DNA of 14,087 bases. Source: Bacillota bacterium. GTDB lineage: Bacteria > Bacillota > Sulfobacillia > RBS10-35 > JAJYVM01. The notes under the pieces were generated by a model. That model made no database searches. It worked only from the letters and a program-made list of their open reading frames with translations, and was not told the DNA's origin. Location: assembly GCA_021792015.1 (NCBI GenBank), contig JAJYVM010000051.1, forward strand, positions 1 to 14,087. The letters are read 5' to 3'. Below, one piece after another: positions 7,393 through 13,409 of the stretch (position 1 is its first letter; every line of letters starts with the position of its first letter). The translations under genes were made by a program, and so were the position numbers.

Positions 7393-8025
7393 CTAGGTTC
7401 CGAGCACGGGCAGCGGCCACGCTGGATCTCGCCGCCAGCTTGCCCACGGCCCGTCGAAGGGCCAGCCGCCCTCAGCCACGAGTGCCTCCGCCTCGCCGCG
7501 GGCCCCATCCACGGCGCGCGCCTCGGCCTCCGTCACCACGCCCAGCCGCCGCGCCGCGTCGTACTCATCCCCGTCTTTCCACCGCATGGCCCCGTCCGGC
7601 CCCACGTCGAGGTCCAGCAGCAGGTCGAACGTGTCCACGCACTGGCCGTCCACCCGGTGGGGGCGCTGGAAGTTCACGTACCAGCGCTGCAGGCGCCCGC
7701 TGGCGTCGTCGAAGACCGCGTTGACGCTGAACCACCGGCCCGGCAGCAGGATGTGGAGCCATGACGTCGTGTGCCAGGTCCACAGCTCCAACTCCCAGTT
7801 GCCGCGGGCCAGGTTGGCGATGCCCTCCGCCCGTGTGGCGGCCCCGGCCCCACGGAGCCAGGCCGTCCACGTCGTCGGCACCAGGACGGTCACCCCCGGC
7901 CAGTGCGCGAGCACCAGCGCCCGCTCCGAGTGCTCCAGGACTCGCGTCGGATAGGCCGTCCAGACCCGCCCGCGGTGGACGTCGCGGCGGATCGCCGTCG
8001 CGCCTGGAAGGAGGACGTTCGCCAC
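7393..8025 (-). CDS. DUF402 family protein (possible nucleoside di/triphosphatase)
   Basis: A 210-aa cytoplasmic protein. Its second half has the DUF402 core: RWYVNFQRPHRV (114-125), VDTFDLLLDLDV (130-141) and WKDGDEY (149-155). In characterised relatives the acidic residues of these stretches bind divalent metal, and the enzymes remove phosphate from nucleoside tri- and diphosphates. Here D131, D134, D138, D140, D151, D153 and E154 are candidates. Activity of this protein is inferred from the family only. The start is GTG at 8025 with GGAGGT 5 nt upstream. The frame is open further upstream to 8199, but that part lies in an 80-nt tandem repeat and gives Arg/Gly-rich sequence, so it was rejected. 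The gene lies between sigF and the lipoprotein gene on the same strand. Confidence 0.83.
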   Translation of the reverse strand: MANVLLPGATAIRRDVHRGRVWTAYPTRVLEHSERALVLAHWPGVTVLVPTTWTAWLRGAGAATRAEGIANLARGNWELELWTWHTTSWLHILLPGRWFSVNAVFDDASGRLQRWYVNFQRPHRVDGQCVDTFDLLLDLDVGPDGAMRWKDGDEYDAARRLGVVTEAEARAVDGARGEAEALVAEGGWPFDGPWASWRRDPAWPLPVLGT

Positions 8026-8030
8026 CTCAC

Positions 8031-8036
8031 ACCTCC
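8031..8036 (-). promoter_or_regulatory. Ribosome binding site that fixes the DUF402 start
   Basis: GGAGGT on the minus strand lies 5 nt before the GTG at 8025. It is part of the last repeat unit and supports the short form of the protein over an extension of 58 residues. Confidence 0.7.
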
Positions 8037-8050
8037 GCCTGCGCCGCCCT

Positions 8051-8248
8051 AAGCTCCGCCGCCACGCCGCAGGCGACAGGCGCTGCAAACCCCCCGGCCC
8101 TCCGCCGTGCGACATGCGCCTCCACGACCCAAGGTCCGCCGCCACGCCGCAGGCGACAGGCGCTGCAAGAGCCCGCCGCTCCAGCCATGCAACAGGCAAC
8201 CGCGCGACCCAGGGCCGCCGCCATGGCCCACGGGCGCGCCGTTGATGG
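8051..8248. repeat. Imperfect 80-nt tandem repeat, two good copies and a decayed third
   Basis: A 38-nt block (minus-strand start TTGCAGCGCCTGTCGCCTGC) occurs at 8051-8088 and 8131-8168 with one mismatch (position 8054/8134). The spacing is exactly 80 nt. The spacers 8089-8130 and 8169-8210 are also alike at about 60% of positions. A third, weaker match begins at 8211, again 80 nt on. Since 80 is not a multiple of three, the copies read in different frames, so the repeat is conserved as nucleic acid rather than as peptide. It fills the gap between the sigF stop (8258) and the DUF402 ribosome binding site. Confidence 0.8.
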
Positions 8249-8257
8249 CGACCCGCC

Positions 8258-9034
8258 CTATCCGCCGGCCTCGCGCATCATCCGCAGCGCGCGCCGCTCC
8301 AGCCGTGAGACGTGCACCTGCGAGACCCCGATCTCCGCTGCCACCTCGGCCTGCGTCCGGTCGCAGAGGTAGCGGAGCACGATGACCTTGCGCTCGCGCG
8401 GCGGCAGGTGGCGCAGCAGGTCGCGCAGCACCACGCGGTCCCACTCCCCCGCCGCATCGCCGGCCGCCAGCCGCGCGCCGAGGGGCGGCATCTCCCCCGC
8501 CTGCCGCGCGTCCAGGGACGCCGGTTGCCGGGCCGCCTCCATCGCCGCCGCCAGATCGGCGGGCTCGACCCCAAGCCGCGCCGCCAGCTCGCCCGCCGGC
8601 GGCTCCCGCCCCGTCGCGGCGGCCTCGCGCTCCGCCAGGGCCAGGGCGCGCCGAGCCAGCGCCCGCCCCTCCCGCGGCATGCCGACTGGCCCCTCGTCGC
8701 GCAGGTAGCGCTGGATCTCCCCCAGGATCAGGGGGCAGGCGTAGGTGGCAAACGCGAACCCCCGCTCCGGCTCGAAGCGATCGATGGCTTTGAGCAGGCC
8801 GATGGACCCGATCTGGCGCAGATCCTCCAGGTCGGCGCCGCTGCTCCGGAAGCGCCGCACCACATGGCCAACCAGGCCGAGGTTGGCTGCGAGCAGGGCC
8901 TCCCGCGCGCCGGCGTCGCCGGCGCGGGCACGGACATGCAGCTCTGCCCTCGCCTCCGGCACGGCCTTCGTCGCCCCCGGCGCCTCCGGCACGGGCTTCC
9001 CCATCCCCACCGCATCCGGCACGGCCCTCGCCAT
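8258..9034 (-). CDS. sigF: RNA polymerase sigma factor F (early forespore)
   Basis: A 258-aa sigma-70 family protein of SigF length. Region 2 reads NLGLVGHVVRRF, DLEDLRQIGSIGLLKAIDRF and FATYACPLILGEIQRYLRD (51-112). Region 3 spans about 120-190. Region 4 (200-253) ends in the helix-turn-helix RTQAEVAAEIGVSQVHVSRLERRAL. Together with the upstream spoIIAA and spoIIAB this identifies SigF rather than SigB or SigG. It directs early forespore transcription and is held inactive by SpoIIAB. The ATG at 9034 lies 6 nt after the spoIIAB stop with no good ribosome binding site, which suggests coupling; M11 (9004) is an alternative start. Residues 4-33 are three 10-residue repeats with xVPxA, encoded by a 30-nt DNA repeat. 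They replace the usual, unrelated N-terminal tail. Confidence 0.93.
   Translation of the reverse strand: MARAVPDAVGMGKPVPEAPGATKAVPEARAELHVRARAGDAGAREALLAANLGLVGHVVRRFRSSGADLEDLRQIGSIGLLKAIDRFEPERGFAFATYACPLILGEIQRYLRDEGPVGMPREGRALARRALALAEREAAATGREPPAGELAARLGVEPADLAAAMEAARQPASLDARQAGEMPPLGARLAAGDAAGEWDRVVLRDLLRHLPPRERKVIVLRYLCDRTQAEVAAEIGVSQVHVSRLERRALRMMREAGG
8952..9029. repeat. 30-nt tandem repeat inside the 5' end of sigF
   Basis: Three copies of GCMTCCGGCACGGSCYTC-like sequence start at 8952, 8982 and 9012, exactly 30 nt apart. In frame they encode AVPDAVGMGK, PVPEAPGATK and AVPEARAELH. The period is a multiple of three, so the reading frame is kept. Confidence 0.85.
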
Positions 9035-9040
9035 CGCGGG

Positions 9041-9535
9041 CTATGGGGTGCCCGTGGCGCGCGGCCGCTTGGTCATGCGCACGCGGGTGCCGCGGCCGGG
9101 CGCCGACTCGACCTCGAGGGCGTCGGTGAACCGCTCCATGAAGGTGAAGCCGAGGCCAAGGTGCTCGGGGTCGCGGGACGTCGTGAACTCAGGCTGGCGC
9201 GCGGCCGCGACGTCGGCGATGCCGCGCCCGGTGTCGGACACCTCCACGACCAGGGCGCCGCCTGTGCTGCGCGCCCGGACCACCATCTCACCGCCATCGC
9301 CACCACCATCGCCGCCGGCCGCGTCCAGGTCGGGGTAGGCATGCAGGACCACGTTGCCCGCCGCCTCGGACACGGCGACGCGCAGCTCCTCCAGCTCCGG
9401 CAGCGTGAACGGCAGCGCGCTGGCGAAGGCCGCCACGGCGACGCGCACCACGCCGACGTTGCCCTGCCGGGCGGGCAGCCGCAGCTCCATGGTGTTGTCG
9501 TCCGGCCCGCCGGCCGCTGATCCCTCAGGCCCCAC
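9041..9535 (-). CDS. spoIIAB: Anti-sigma F factor and serine kinase
   Basis: A 164-aa GHKL-type kinase that binds SigF and phosphorylates SpoIIAA. The N box VSEAAGNVVLHAYPD has Glu57 and Asn61. G1 is DTGRGIAD (101-108), and the family stretch AARQPEFTT (111-119) and the lid/G2 HLGLGFTFMERF (125-136) follow. The GTG start at 9535 overlaps the spoIIAA stop by 11 nt and has GGGAGG at 9 nt. The ATG at 9490 (residue 16) fits the usual N-terminus MELRLPAR but has no ribosome binding site, so the first 15 residues may or may not be made. A Gly/Asp-rich insert (AAGGDGGGDGG, 72-82) follows the N box, where relatives have a shorter loop. Confidence 0.93.
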   Translation of the reverse strand: MGPEGSAAGGPDDNTMELRLPARQGNVGVVRVAVAAFASALPFTLPELEELRVAVSEAAGNVVLHAYPDLDAAGGDGGGDGGEMVVRARSTGGALVVEVSDTGRGIADVAAARQPEFTTSRDPEHLGLGFTFMERFTDALEVESAPGRGTRVRMTKRPRATGTP

Positions 9536-9881
9536 GCTCGTTGGCCTCCCATGCGGCGACGGCCGCGCGCTCGCTCGGAAAGAGGGTCGCCACCTTGTCG
9601 ATGCCGCCGATCCGGAGGATGGCCCGCACGGGCCCCTCGGGCTCGACGATGGCCAGCTGCCCGCCGGTGCGCTGCAGGCCGCGCAGCCGGCCCAGGATGG
9701 CCCCGAGCCCGACGCTGTCGATGAACGAGACGTGGCGCAGGTTGAGGAGGAGGTCGCGGCTCCTGCTCTCGGCGAGCCATCCGTCGACGCGGCTGCGGAA
9801 GGCCGCCGCGCTGCTGAGGTCCAGGTCGCCCGTGACGCGCACGATCAGGCGGGCGCCGCGCGCCTCGCACTCAAGCTCCAA
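9525..9881 (-). CDS. spoIIAA: Anti-sigma F factor antagonist
   Basis: A 118-aa STAS-domain protein, almost exactly the length of Bacillus subtilis SpoIIAA (117). When unphosphorylated it displaces SigF from SpoIIAB. The phosphorylation loop SFIDSVGLGAILGRL carries Ser56, equivalent to Ser58 of B. subtilis. The following residue, Ser in Bacillus, is Val here. The N-terminal strand LIVRVTGDLD and the end IGGIDKVATLF fit the fold. The frame is open upstream to 10079, but that part has no family match. The TTG at 9881 gives the right length and has GGGAGGG 6 nt upstream. Dephosphorylation would need SpoIIE, which is not in the window. Confidence 0.92.
   Translation of the reverse strand: MELECEARGARLIVRVTGDLDLSSAAAFRSRVDGWLAESRSRDLLLNLRHVSFIDSVGLGAILGRLRGLQRTGGQLAIVEPEGPVRAILRIGGIDKVATLFPSERAAVAAWEANERGA
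9545..9550 (-). promoter_or_regulatory. Ribosome binding site of spoIIAB, inside spoIIAA
   Basis: GGGAGG on the minus strand lies 9 nt before the GTG at 9535 and inside the last codons of spoIIAA. It favours the GTG over the downstream ATG at 9490. Confidence 0.65.
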
Positions 9882-9887
9882 AGGCGT

Positions 9888-9894
9888 CCCTCCC
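9888..9894 (-). promoter_or_regulatory. Ribosome binding site that fixes the spoIIAA TTG start
   Basis: GGGAGGG on the minus strand lies 6 nt before the TTG at 9881. It is the only strong site near the expected N-terminus. Confidence 0.75.
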
Positions 9895-9914
9895 GCTTTC
9901 GCGCGTTCGCCTCG

Positions 9915-9926
9915 CGGGCGCGCCCG
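9915..9926. promoter_or_regulatory. 12-bp perfect palindrome upstream of spoIIAA
   Basis: CGGGCGCGCCCG is fully self-complementary and lies 33 nt upstream of the spoIIAA start. Nearby on the minus strand, CAGGAGGA and, closer to the gene, GGCGAAC loosely resemble the -35 and -10 of a sigma H promoter, which drives spoIIA in Bacillus, but the spacing is too long to call one. The palindrome could be an operator or a chance GC-rich dyad. Confidence 0.25.
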
Positions 9927-10035
9927 TCCTCCTGACGGAATCCGGGCCGAGGCGACAACCGCAGCGGATTTGCGCGGGTCGCCGCAGCCATGGACGGCGA
10001 AGGCTCTGCGTGATGCAGTTGGCCAGCCCGTCAAG

Positions 10036-10056
10036 ACCCGCCGCCAGCGGGCGGGT
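10036..10056 (-). terminator. Hairpin downstream of the flavoprotein gene
   Basis: ACCCGCC and GGCGGGT form a perfect 7-bp GC stem with a 7-nt loop, 20 nt past the flavoprotein stop. No T run follows, so it would be a weak or attenuating terminator. It may separate transcription of dacF and the flavoprotein gene from spoIIAA-spoIIAB-sigF. Confidence 0.4.
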
Positions 10057-10075
10057 GGGCGCGGGGAGGCTCCCG

Positions 10076-10654
10076 TCACCGACCCGGAGCTGGCATCACG
10101 TCATGGTCCACGTGGCGCTGGCTCCGGATGGCGCTGATCACGTTGATGGCGACGCGGGCCCCGTCCCCGGCCGTGATGATGGTGTGGACGCTGGTGCCGG
10201 CGCACGTGCCCGCCGCCCAGAGCCCCGGGACATCGGTGCGGCCCGCGGCATCGACGGCGACGATCTCCTTGATGCGCGGCTCCGTCCCCGCGACCACGCG
10301 CGCCCCGGCCTGGCGGGCCAGCTCCGGGTTCACGCCCAGGCAGAGAATGATGTGCCGGGCCTCAATGGTCCTACCGTCGTCTGCCTGCAGCGCGAGGCCG
10401 TCCCCGGCCGGCCGGATCTCGGTGACCTTGGTGGTCACCAGCTCGGCGCCCGCGGCGGTTGCGTGCTGTTTGCCCCGATCGACCAGCTCAGGGCCGGTGA
10501 TGCCGTCGGGCAGGCCGAGGTGGTTGCGGATCAGCGCCCGGCGGGTCACGCTCTGGTCCGCGTCGACCAGGGCGGTGGTCAGCCCGGCCCGTGCCGTGAA
10601 GATGGCGGCGCTGGCGCCCGCGGGACCCGCGCCGACAATCGCGACATCGTACAT
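10076..10654 (-). CDS. Small thioredoxin-reductase-like FAD protein without the CxxC/NADPH domain
   Basis: A 192-aa flavoprotein. The N-terminal FAD motif is YDVAIVGAGPAGASAAIF (2-19), and the C-terminal part reads VPGLWAAGTCAGTSVHTIITAGDGARVAIN (142-171). These two halves are joined directly. The middle NADPH-binding domain with the redox CxxC of real thioredoxin reductases (over 300 aa) is absent, so it cannot act as one alone. In the second FAD motif, usually AAGD, the Asp is replaced by Thr150. The protein ends HVDHDVMPAPGR. The ATG at 10654 was preferred over the TTG at 10669 because GGAG lies 9 nt before it. It stands between dacF and spoIIAA, where Bacillus has nothing. Substrate and electron donor are unknown. 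Confidence 0.85.
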   Translation of the reverse strand: MYDVAIVGAGPAGASAAIFTARAGLTTALVDADQSVTRRALIRNHLGLPDGITGPELVDRGKQHATAAGAELVTTKVTEIRPAGDGLALQADDGRTIEARHIILCLGVNPELARQAGARVVAGTEPRIKEIVAVDAAGRTDVPGLWAAGTCAGTSVHTIITAGDGARVAINVISAIRSQRHVDHDVMPAPGR

Positions 10655-10670
10655 GGCGAACATCTCCAAT

Positions 10671-10693
10671 CACCCCACCATTCGGTGGCGGTG
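10671..10693 (-). terminator. Hairpin between dacF and the flavoprotein gene
   Basis: CACC-CCACC, loop ATTC, GGTGG-c-GGTG forms a 9-bp stem with one bulge. It lies about 30 nt past the dacF stop and ends just before the flavoprotein ribosome binding site (10664-10667). No T run follows. It could end some dacF transcripts or control translation of the next gene. Confidence 0.4.
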
Positions 10694-10721
10694 CGCGGCG
10701 CTCCTTCGCCCCCGGCGGCGC

Positions 10722-12029
10722 TCACCGCAGCCAGGGCCAGCCGGCGAGGAAGAGTCGCCCGAAGAGGCCGAAGGGGCCGACGCGCGGGACCGCGGCGGCG
10801 GCCACCAGCGGCACGCTGCCCGCCGGGGCACCGCCCACCGTGACGTTGATCTCGCCCACCCGCTGGCCCTTCGTCACGGGCGCGCGCACAAAGAGCGGGA
10901 GCTGCACCTGGCTCTCCACCTCCGCTCCTCGGCCACGCGGGACCGTCACGCCGAAGGCGGTGGCCGGATGGACGTCGACGGTGGGGGCCGTGCCGACCTC
11001 CACTGGGACGGCGGCGACCTTCTGCCCGGGCTGCCAGGACGCGGGCGTCACATAGTGCGCGAAGCCGTACTGCAGGACCTGTGCCGCCTCGGTGAAGCGG
11101 AGCTCGGAGGTGGGCTCGCCGAGCACGACCGCGATCATGCGGGTGGTGCCGCGCAGGGCGGTGGCGGCGAGGCCGTAGCCGGCCCCCGTGGTGAAGCCCG
11201 TCTTGAGCCCATCCGCGCCCGCGAACATCTTGAGCAGCCGGTTGCGGTTCACCAGCCACAGCTTGTTGTTGCGCAGCCGGTATTCCCAGAGGCTGCTATA
11301 TTTGAGGACCTGAGGGTCCTGGGTCACGAGGTAGCGCGAGAGCAGGGCGATGTCGTAGGCGGATGTCTGCTGGCCGGTCTCGTCGAGACCGTGCGGGTTG
11401 CGGTAGACGGTGTCCTTCATCCCAAGCTCCTTGGCCTTGGCGTTCATCATGGCGATGAAGTTGTCGTACGTCCCGCCGACGTGCTCGGCCAGGGCGTAGG
11501 CGGCATCGTTGGCCGAGGCGACGGCCACGGCGATGAAGAGGTCCTTGACGGTCATGTTCTCGCCGAGCTCCAGCCAGATCTGCGAGCCGGCGGTGTGCAC
11601 GGCGCCCTCGGAGGCCGAGATGTCCTCCGTCCACTTCAGGCGGCCCGCGCGGATGGCGTCGAGAACCAGGGCCATCGTCATCAGCTTGGTGATGGAGGCC
11701 GCCTGGCGCGGCGCGTTGGCGTTCTTGGACCAGATCACCCTGCCCGTGGCGGCGTCCATCAGCACGGCCGAGGCGGCATGGGGCGCGAGGTCCGGGATGG
11801 CGGCCTCGGCGGCGGGCGCCGCGACGGCGGCGGCGGTGGCGCCGACGGCGGACGGCGTCCACGGGCCGGTGGTGGCCGCGTGGGTCCCGGGGACGGCCGG
11901 CCCCGCTCTCGCGACGGTTGGTCCCTCCACCGGGACGGCGGGCCCCGCGGCCGGCGATGTCAGGACGCCAAGCCAGACGACAAGAGCGAGGATCACCGCC
12001 AGCGTCATGGCACCCCTGCGCGTCCGCAA
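10722..12029 (-). CDS. dacF: D-alanyl-D-alanine carboxypeptidase, DacF type (S11 family)
   Basis: A 435-aa secreted penicillin-binding protein that removes the terminal D-Ala from peptidoglycan stem peptides. The signal sequence has a basic start (RTRR) and a hydrophobic core (8-23). An Ala/Pro/Gly/Thr-rich linker runs to about 78. The catalytic domain shows the three S11 motifs: SITK with nucleophile Ser112, SAN at 172-174 and KTG at 276-278. A PBP5-type C-terminal domain (about 335-415) ends in a possible membrane-binding tail, FGLFGRLFLAGWPWLR. It is some 45 aa longer than the Bacillus enzyme, mainly through the linker. The TTG start has GGGAGG at 9 nt (12039-12044); an ATG at 12008 is an alternative. 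Its place upstream of spoIIAA matches Bacillus, where forespore DacF helps set spore cortex crosslinking; this supports the dacF name. Confidence 0.9.
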   Translation of the reverse strand: MRTRRGAMTLAVILALVVWLGVLTSPAAGPAVPVEGPTVARAGPAVPGTHAATTGPWTPSAVGATAAAVAAPAAEAAIPDLAPHAASAVLMDAATGRVIWSKNANAPRQAASITKLMTMALVLDAIRAGRLKWTEDISASEGAVHTAGSQIWLELGENMTVKDLFIAVAVASANDAAYALAEHVGGTYDNFIAMMNAKAKELGMKDTVYRNPHGLDETGQQTSAYDIALLSRYLVTQDPQVLKYSSLWEYRLRNNKLWLVNRNRLLKMFAGADGLKTGFTTGAGYGLAATALRGTTRMIAVVLGEPTSELRFTEAAQVLQYGFAHYVTPASWQPGQKVAAVPVEVGTAPTVDVHPATAFGVTVPRGRGAEVESQVQLPLFVRAPVTKGQRVGEINVTVGGAPAGSVPLVAAAAVPRVGPFGLFGRLFLAGWPWLR

Positions 12030-12050
12030 AGCCCGTCGCCTCCCGCGACG

Positions 12051-12058
12051 AGCCTATG
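12051..12058 (-). promoter_or_regulatory. Candidate -10 element upstream of dacF
   Basis: CATAGGCT on the minus strand ends 21 nt before the dacF start. Upstream, GCATG lies 16 nt away. GCATG plus CATA loosely resembles forespore sigma F or G promoters, which drive dacF in Bacillus, but the -10 does not match fully and the spacing is at the long end. A start site here would leave only a very short leader before the ribosome binding site. Confidence 0.25.
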
Positions 12059-12074
12059 GGCGGCCCCCGCCGGC

Positions 12075-12095
12075 CATGCCGGGGCGCACGGCATG
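12075..12095. repeat. Inverted repeat between the dehydrogenase gene and dacF
   Basis: CATGCCG and CGGCATG form a perfect 7-bp stem with a 7-nt loop. An alternative hairpin, CCGGC-cat-GCCGG (12070-12082), shares part of it, so the two exclude each other. It lies past the dehydrogenase stop (12130) on the minus strand and before dacF. No T run is present. It may be a terminator or a switch-like structure. Confidence 0.35.
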
Positions 12096-12129
12096 TCCGC
12101 GCTGGCAGGGCTGCTCCGCGCCCCGCGCG

Positions 12130-12915
12130 TCAGTCACGCGCGTAACGCTTGACCATCACCCGGTAGAAGATGCTGTCCAGCAGCCGCGGGGCCAGAACGC
12201 CCATTATCGCGAACATCGGGTCCTCCACGACCTCCCGGCGCTCTGCCTCCATGGCGCGGACGATGCGGGCGGCCACCCGTCCGACCGGGCGGCCCCGGCG
12301 GACCGGGGGCATCTCCGCGCCGGGCTCGTGCAGGGTGTGCGCGGCCATCTCTGTGTCCGTCTCGGGCGCGCAGTAGTTCAACACGTGGATTCGGTGTCGC
12401 CGCAGCTCGAGGCGCATGCCGTCGGAGAGGCCGTTCAGCATGCTCTTGGTCCCCGCGTACGCCGTGAGGAAGGGCAGCGCCCGCTTGGCGAGGCCCGAGG
12501 AGACGTTGACGATCATCCCGCGCCGCTCGCGCAGGTGGGGCAGGGCCGCCTGGACGCAGTTGACCACCCCGTAGACGTTGGTCTTCACCACGCGGTCGAA
12601 GGCGTCCATCGGCATGCGGGCCACCTCGCCGAAGTAGCCCACGCCGGCGGCGTTGACCAGGCAGTCGAGCCGTCCAAAGTGCGAGACCGTGGCCGATACC
12701 GCCGCATCCACGGCCGCGCGGTCGGCGACGTCAGCCGGTACGGCGATGGCCCGCGGCCCGGTGGGGTCGATCTCCGCCGCCAGGGCGCGCAGGCGGTCCG
12801 CAGTGCGCGCCAGCAGGGCGACCCGCGCGCCCCTGCCGGCCAGCTGGCGCGCCAGCTCGCGACCGATGCCGCTGGATGCGCCAGTGATCAGCACCACGCG
12901 CTCGCGAACATCCAC
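12130..12915 (-). CDS. Short-chain dehydrogenase/reductase (classical SDR)
   Basis: A 261-aa NAD(P)-dependent oxidoreductase. The cofactor motif TGASSGIG is at 11-18, followed by D62, NAAG (88-91), N113 and the catalytic Ser140, Tyr153 and Lys157 (NVSSG and YAGTK). R37 after the second strand (ALLART) suggests NADPH. The substrate is not predictable. The C-terminal part (about 225-261) ends with a hydrophobic stretch, FAIMGVLAPRLLDSIFYRVMV, seen in lipid- or steroid-type SDRs that touch membranes. The frame is open far upstream to 13422, but the GTG at 12915 has GAGGGGG at 8 nt and begins right before the first Rossmann strand. It is the gene before dacF on the same strand, 100 nt away, and has no obvious sporulation link. 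Confidence 0.9.
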   Translation of the reverse strand: MDVRERVVLITGASSGIGRELARQLAGRGARVALLARTADRLRALAAEIDPTGPRAIAVPADVADRAAVDAAVSATVSHFGRLDCLVNAAGVGYFGEVARMPMDAFDRVVKTNVYGVVNCVQAALPHLRERRGMIVNVSSGLAKRALPFLTAYAGTKSMLNGLSDGMRLELRRHRIHVLNYCAPETDTEMAAHTLHEPGAEMPPVRRGRPVGRVAARIVRAMEAERREVVEDPMFAIMGVLAPRLLDSIFYRVMVKRYARD

Positions 12916-12923
12916 GATCTTCG

Positions 12924-12930
12924 CCCCCTC
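12924..12930 (-). promoter_or_regulatory. Ribosome binding site that fixes the dehydrogenase start
   Basis: GAGGGGG on the minus strand lies 8 nt before the GTG at 12915. Further upstream, TAATGT at about 36 nt from the start could be a -10 element, but no -35 was recognised. Confidence 0.55.
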
Positions 12931-13047
12931 GCCAGTTCCGGCCGACCTGACATTACCGCAGCGCGAAGCCACCGGCCCAGTGCCGGCGGAACGCCACCCG
13001 CGCGCGCGCCATAGCATGGACGTGGCATTCGGAAGCGGGGGGATCCC

Positions 13048-13218
13048 ATGCCGGTCGGCGCGTGCCGGGCGCCGGAGGCCTTGGCGCCGGCGGCCACCGC
13101 CTGCGGGGCGTGGTTGTCCGCGTGCGGCGCCGAGTATGCCACGCTGGCCACGGCCGGCCGCCAGGTCCGGGTGGTCCACGTCGTGCTGCGCCACATCGTC
13201 GCCGTCGAGTTGGAGTGA
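13048..13218 (+). CDS. Possible small protein, 56 aa, unknown
   Basis: An ATG preceded by a G-run (GGGGGG, 6-7 nt upstream) opens a 56-codon frame starting MPVGACRAPEALAPAATACG and ending RHIVAVELE. Nearly every third codon base is G or C and first positions favour G, as in the real genes around it. It has three cysteines (6, 19, 26) but no complete metal site. The C-terminal half (YATLATAGRQVRVVHVVLRH) would form beta strands or one helix. No family was recognised. The opposite strand is also open here, so chance cannot be excluded. Confidence 0.4.
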   Translation: MPVGACRAPEALAPAATACGAWLSACGAEYATLATAGRQVRVVHVVLRHIVAVELE

Positions 13219-13342
13219 TCCGGCATCCGGAGCGGGGGCCCGCACGTGGGGGACGTCGCGCCGGTAAGTCCGGCGAGCGCACCCCGCAAGGCACCCGCCG
13301 CGTTGCGCGCCAGACGGTCCCGCACACGCTTGTCCGCACCGG

Positions 13343-13350
13343 CATACGCT
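13343..13350 (+). promoter_or_regulatory. Candidate -10 element upstream of the 77-aa gene
   Basis: CATACGCT lies 59 nt upstream of the start at 13410 and matches the CATANNNT pattern seen before other plus-strand genes here. No convincing -35 was found at 15-18 nt. Confidence 0.25.
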
Positions 13351-13409
13351 GGGTCGGGCATCCGGAGGCCGGCACCCCGCGCCCGGCCCGGCTGAGAAAG
13401 GAGATGGCG

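Noticed and set aside
9897..9945. Sigma H-like promoter upstream of spoIIAA (CAGGAGGA and GGCGAAC)
   Set aside because: Partial matches to the consensus and a spacing that is too long; not enough to call as a promoter.
9882..10079. N-terminal extension of SpoIIAA by 66 residues
   Set aside because: Family length and the ribosome binding site at 9888-9894 support the TTG at 9881.
10128..12152. A 674-codon open frame on the plus strand opposite dacF and the flavoprotein gene
   Set aside because: It is antisense to two well-supported genes, has Arg/Gly/His-rich content without motifs, and results from high GC.
13222..13367. 11-nt direct repeat GGCATCCGGAG at 13222-13232 and 13357-13367
   Set aside because: Short, two copies only, and GC-rich; likely chance.
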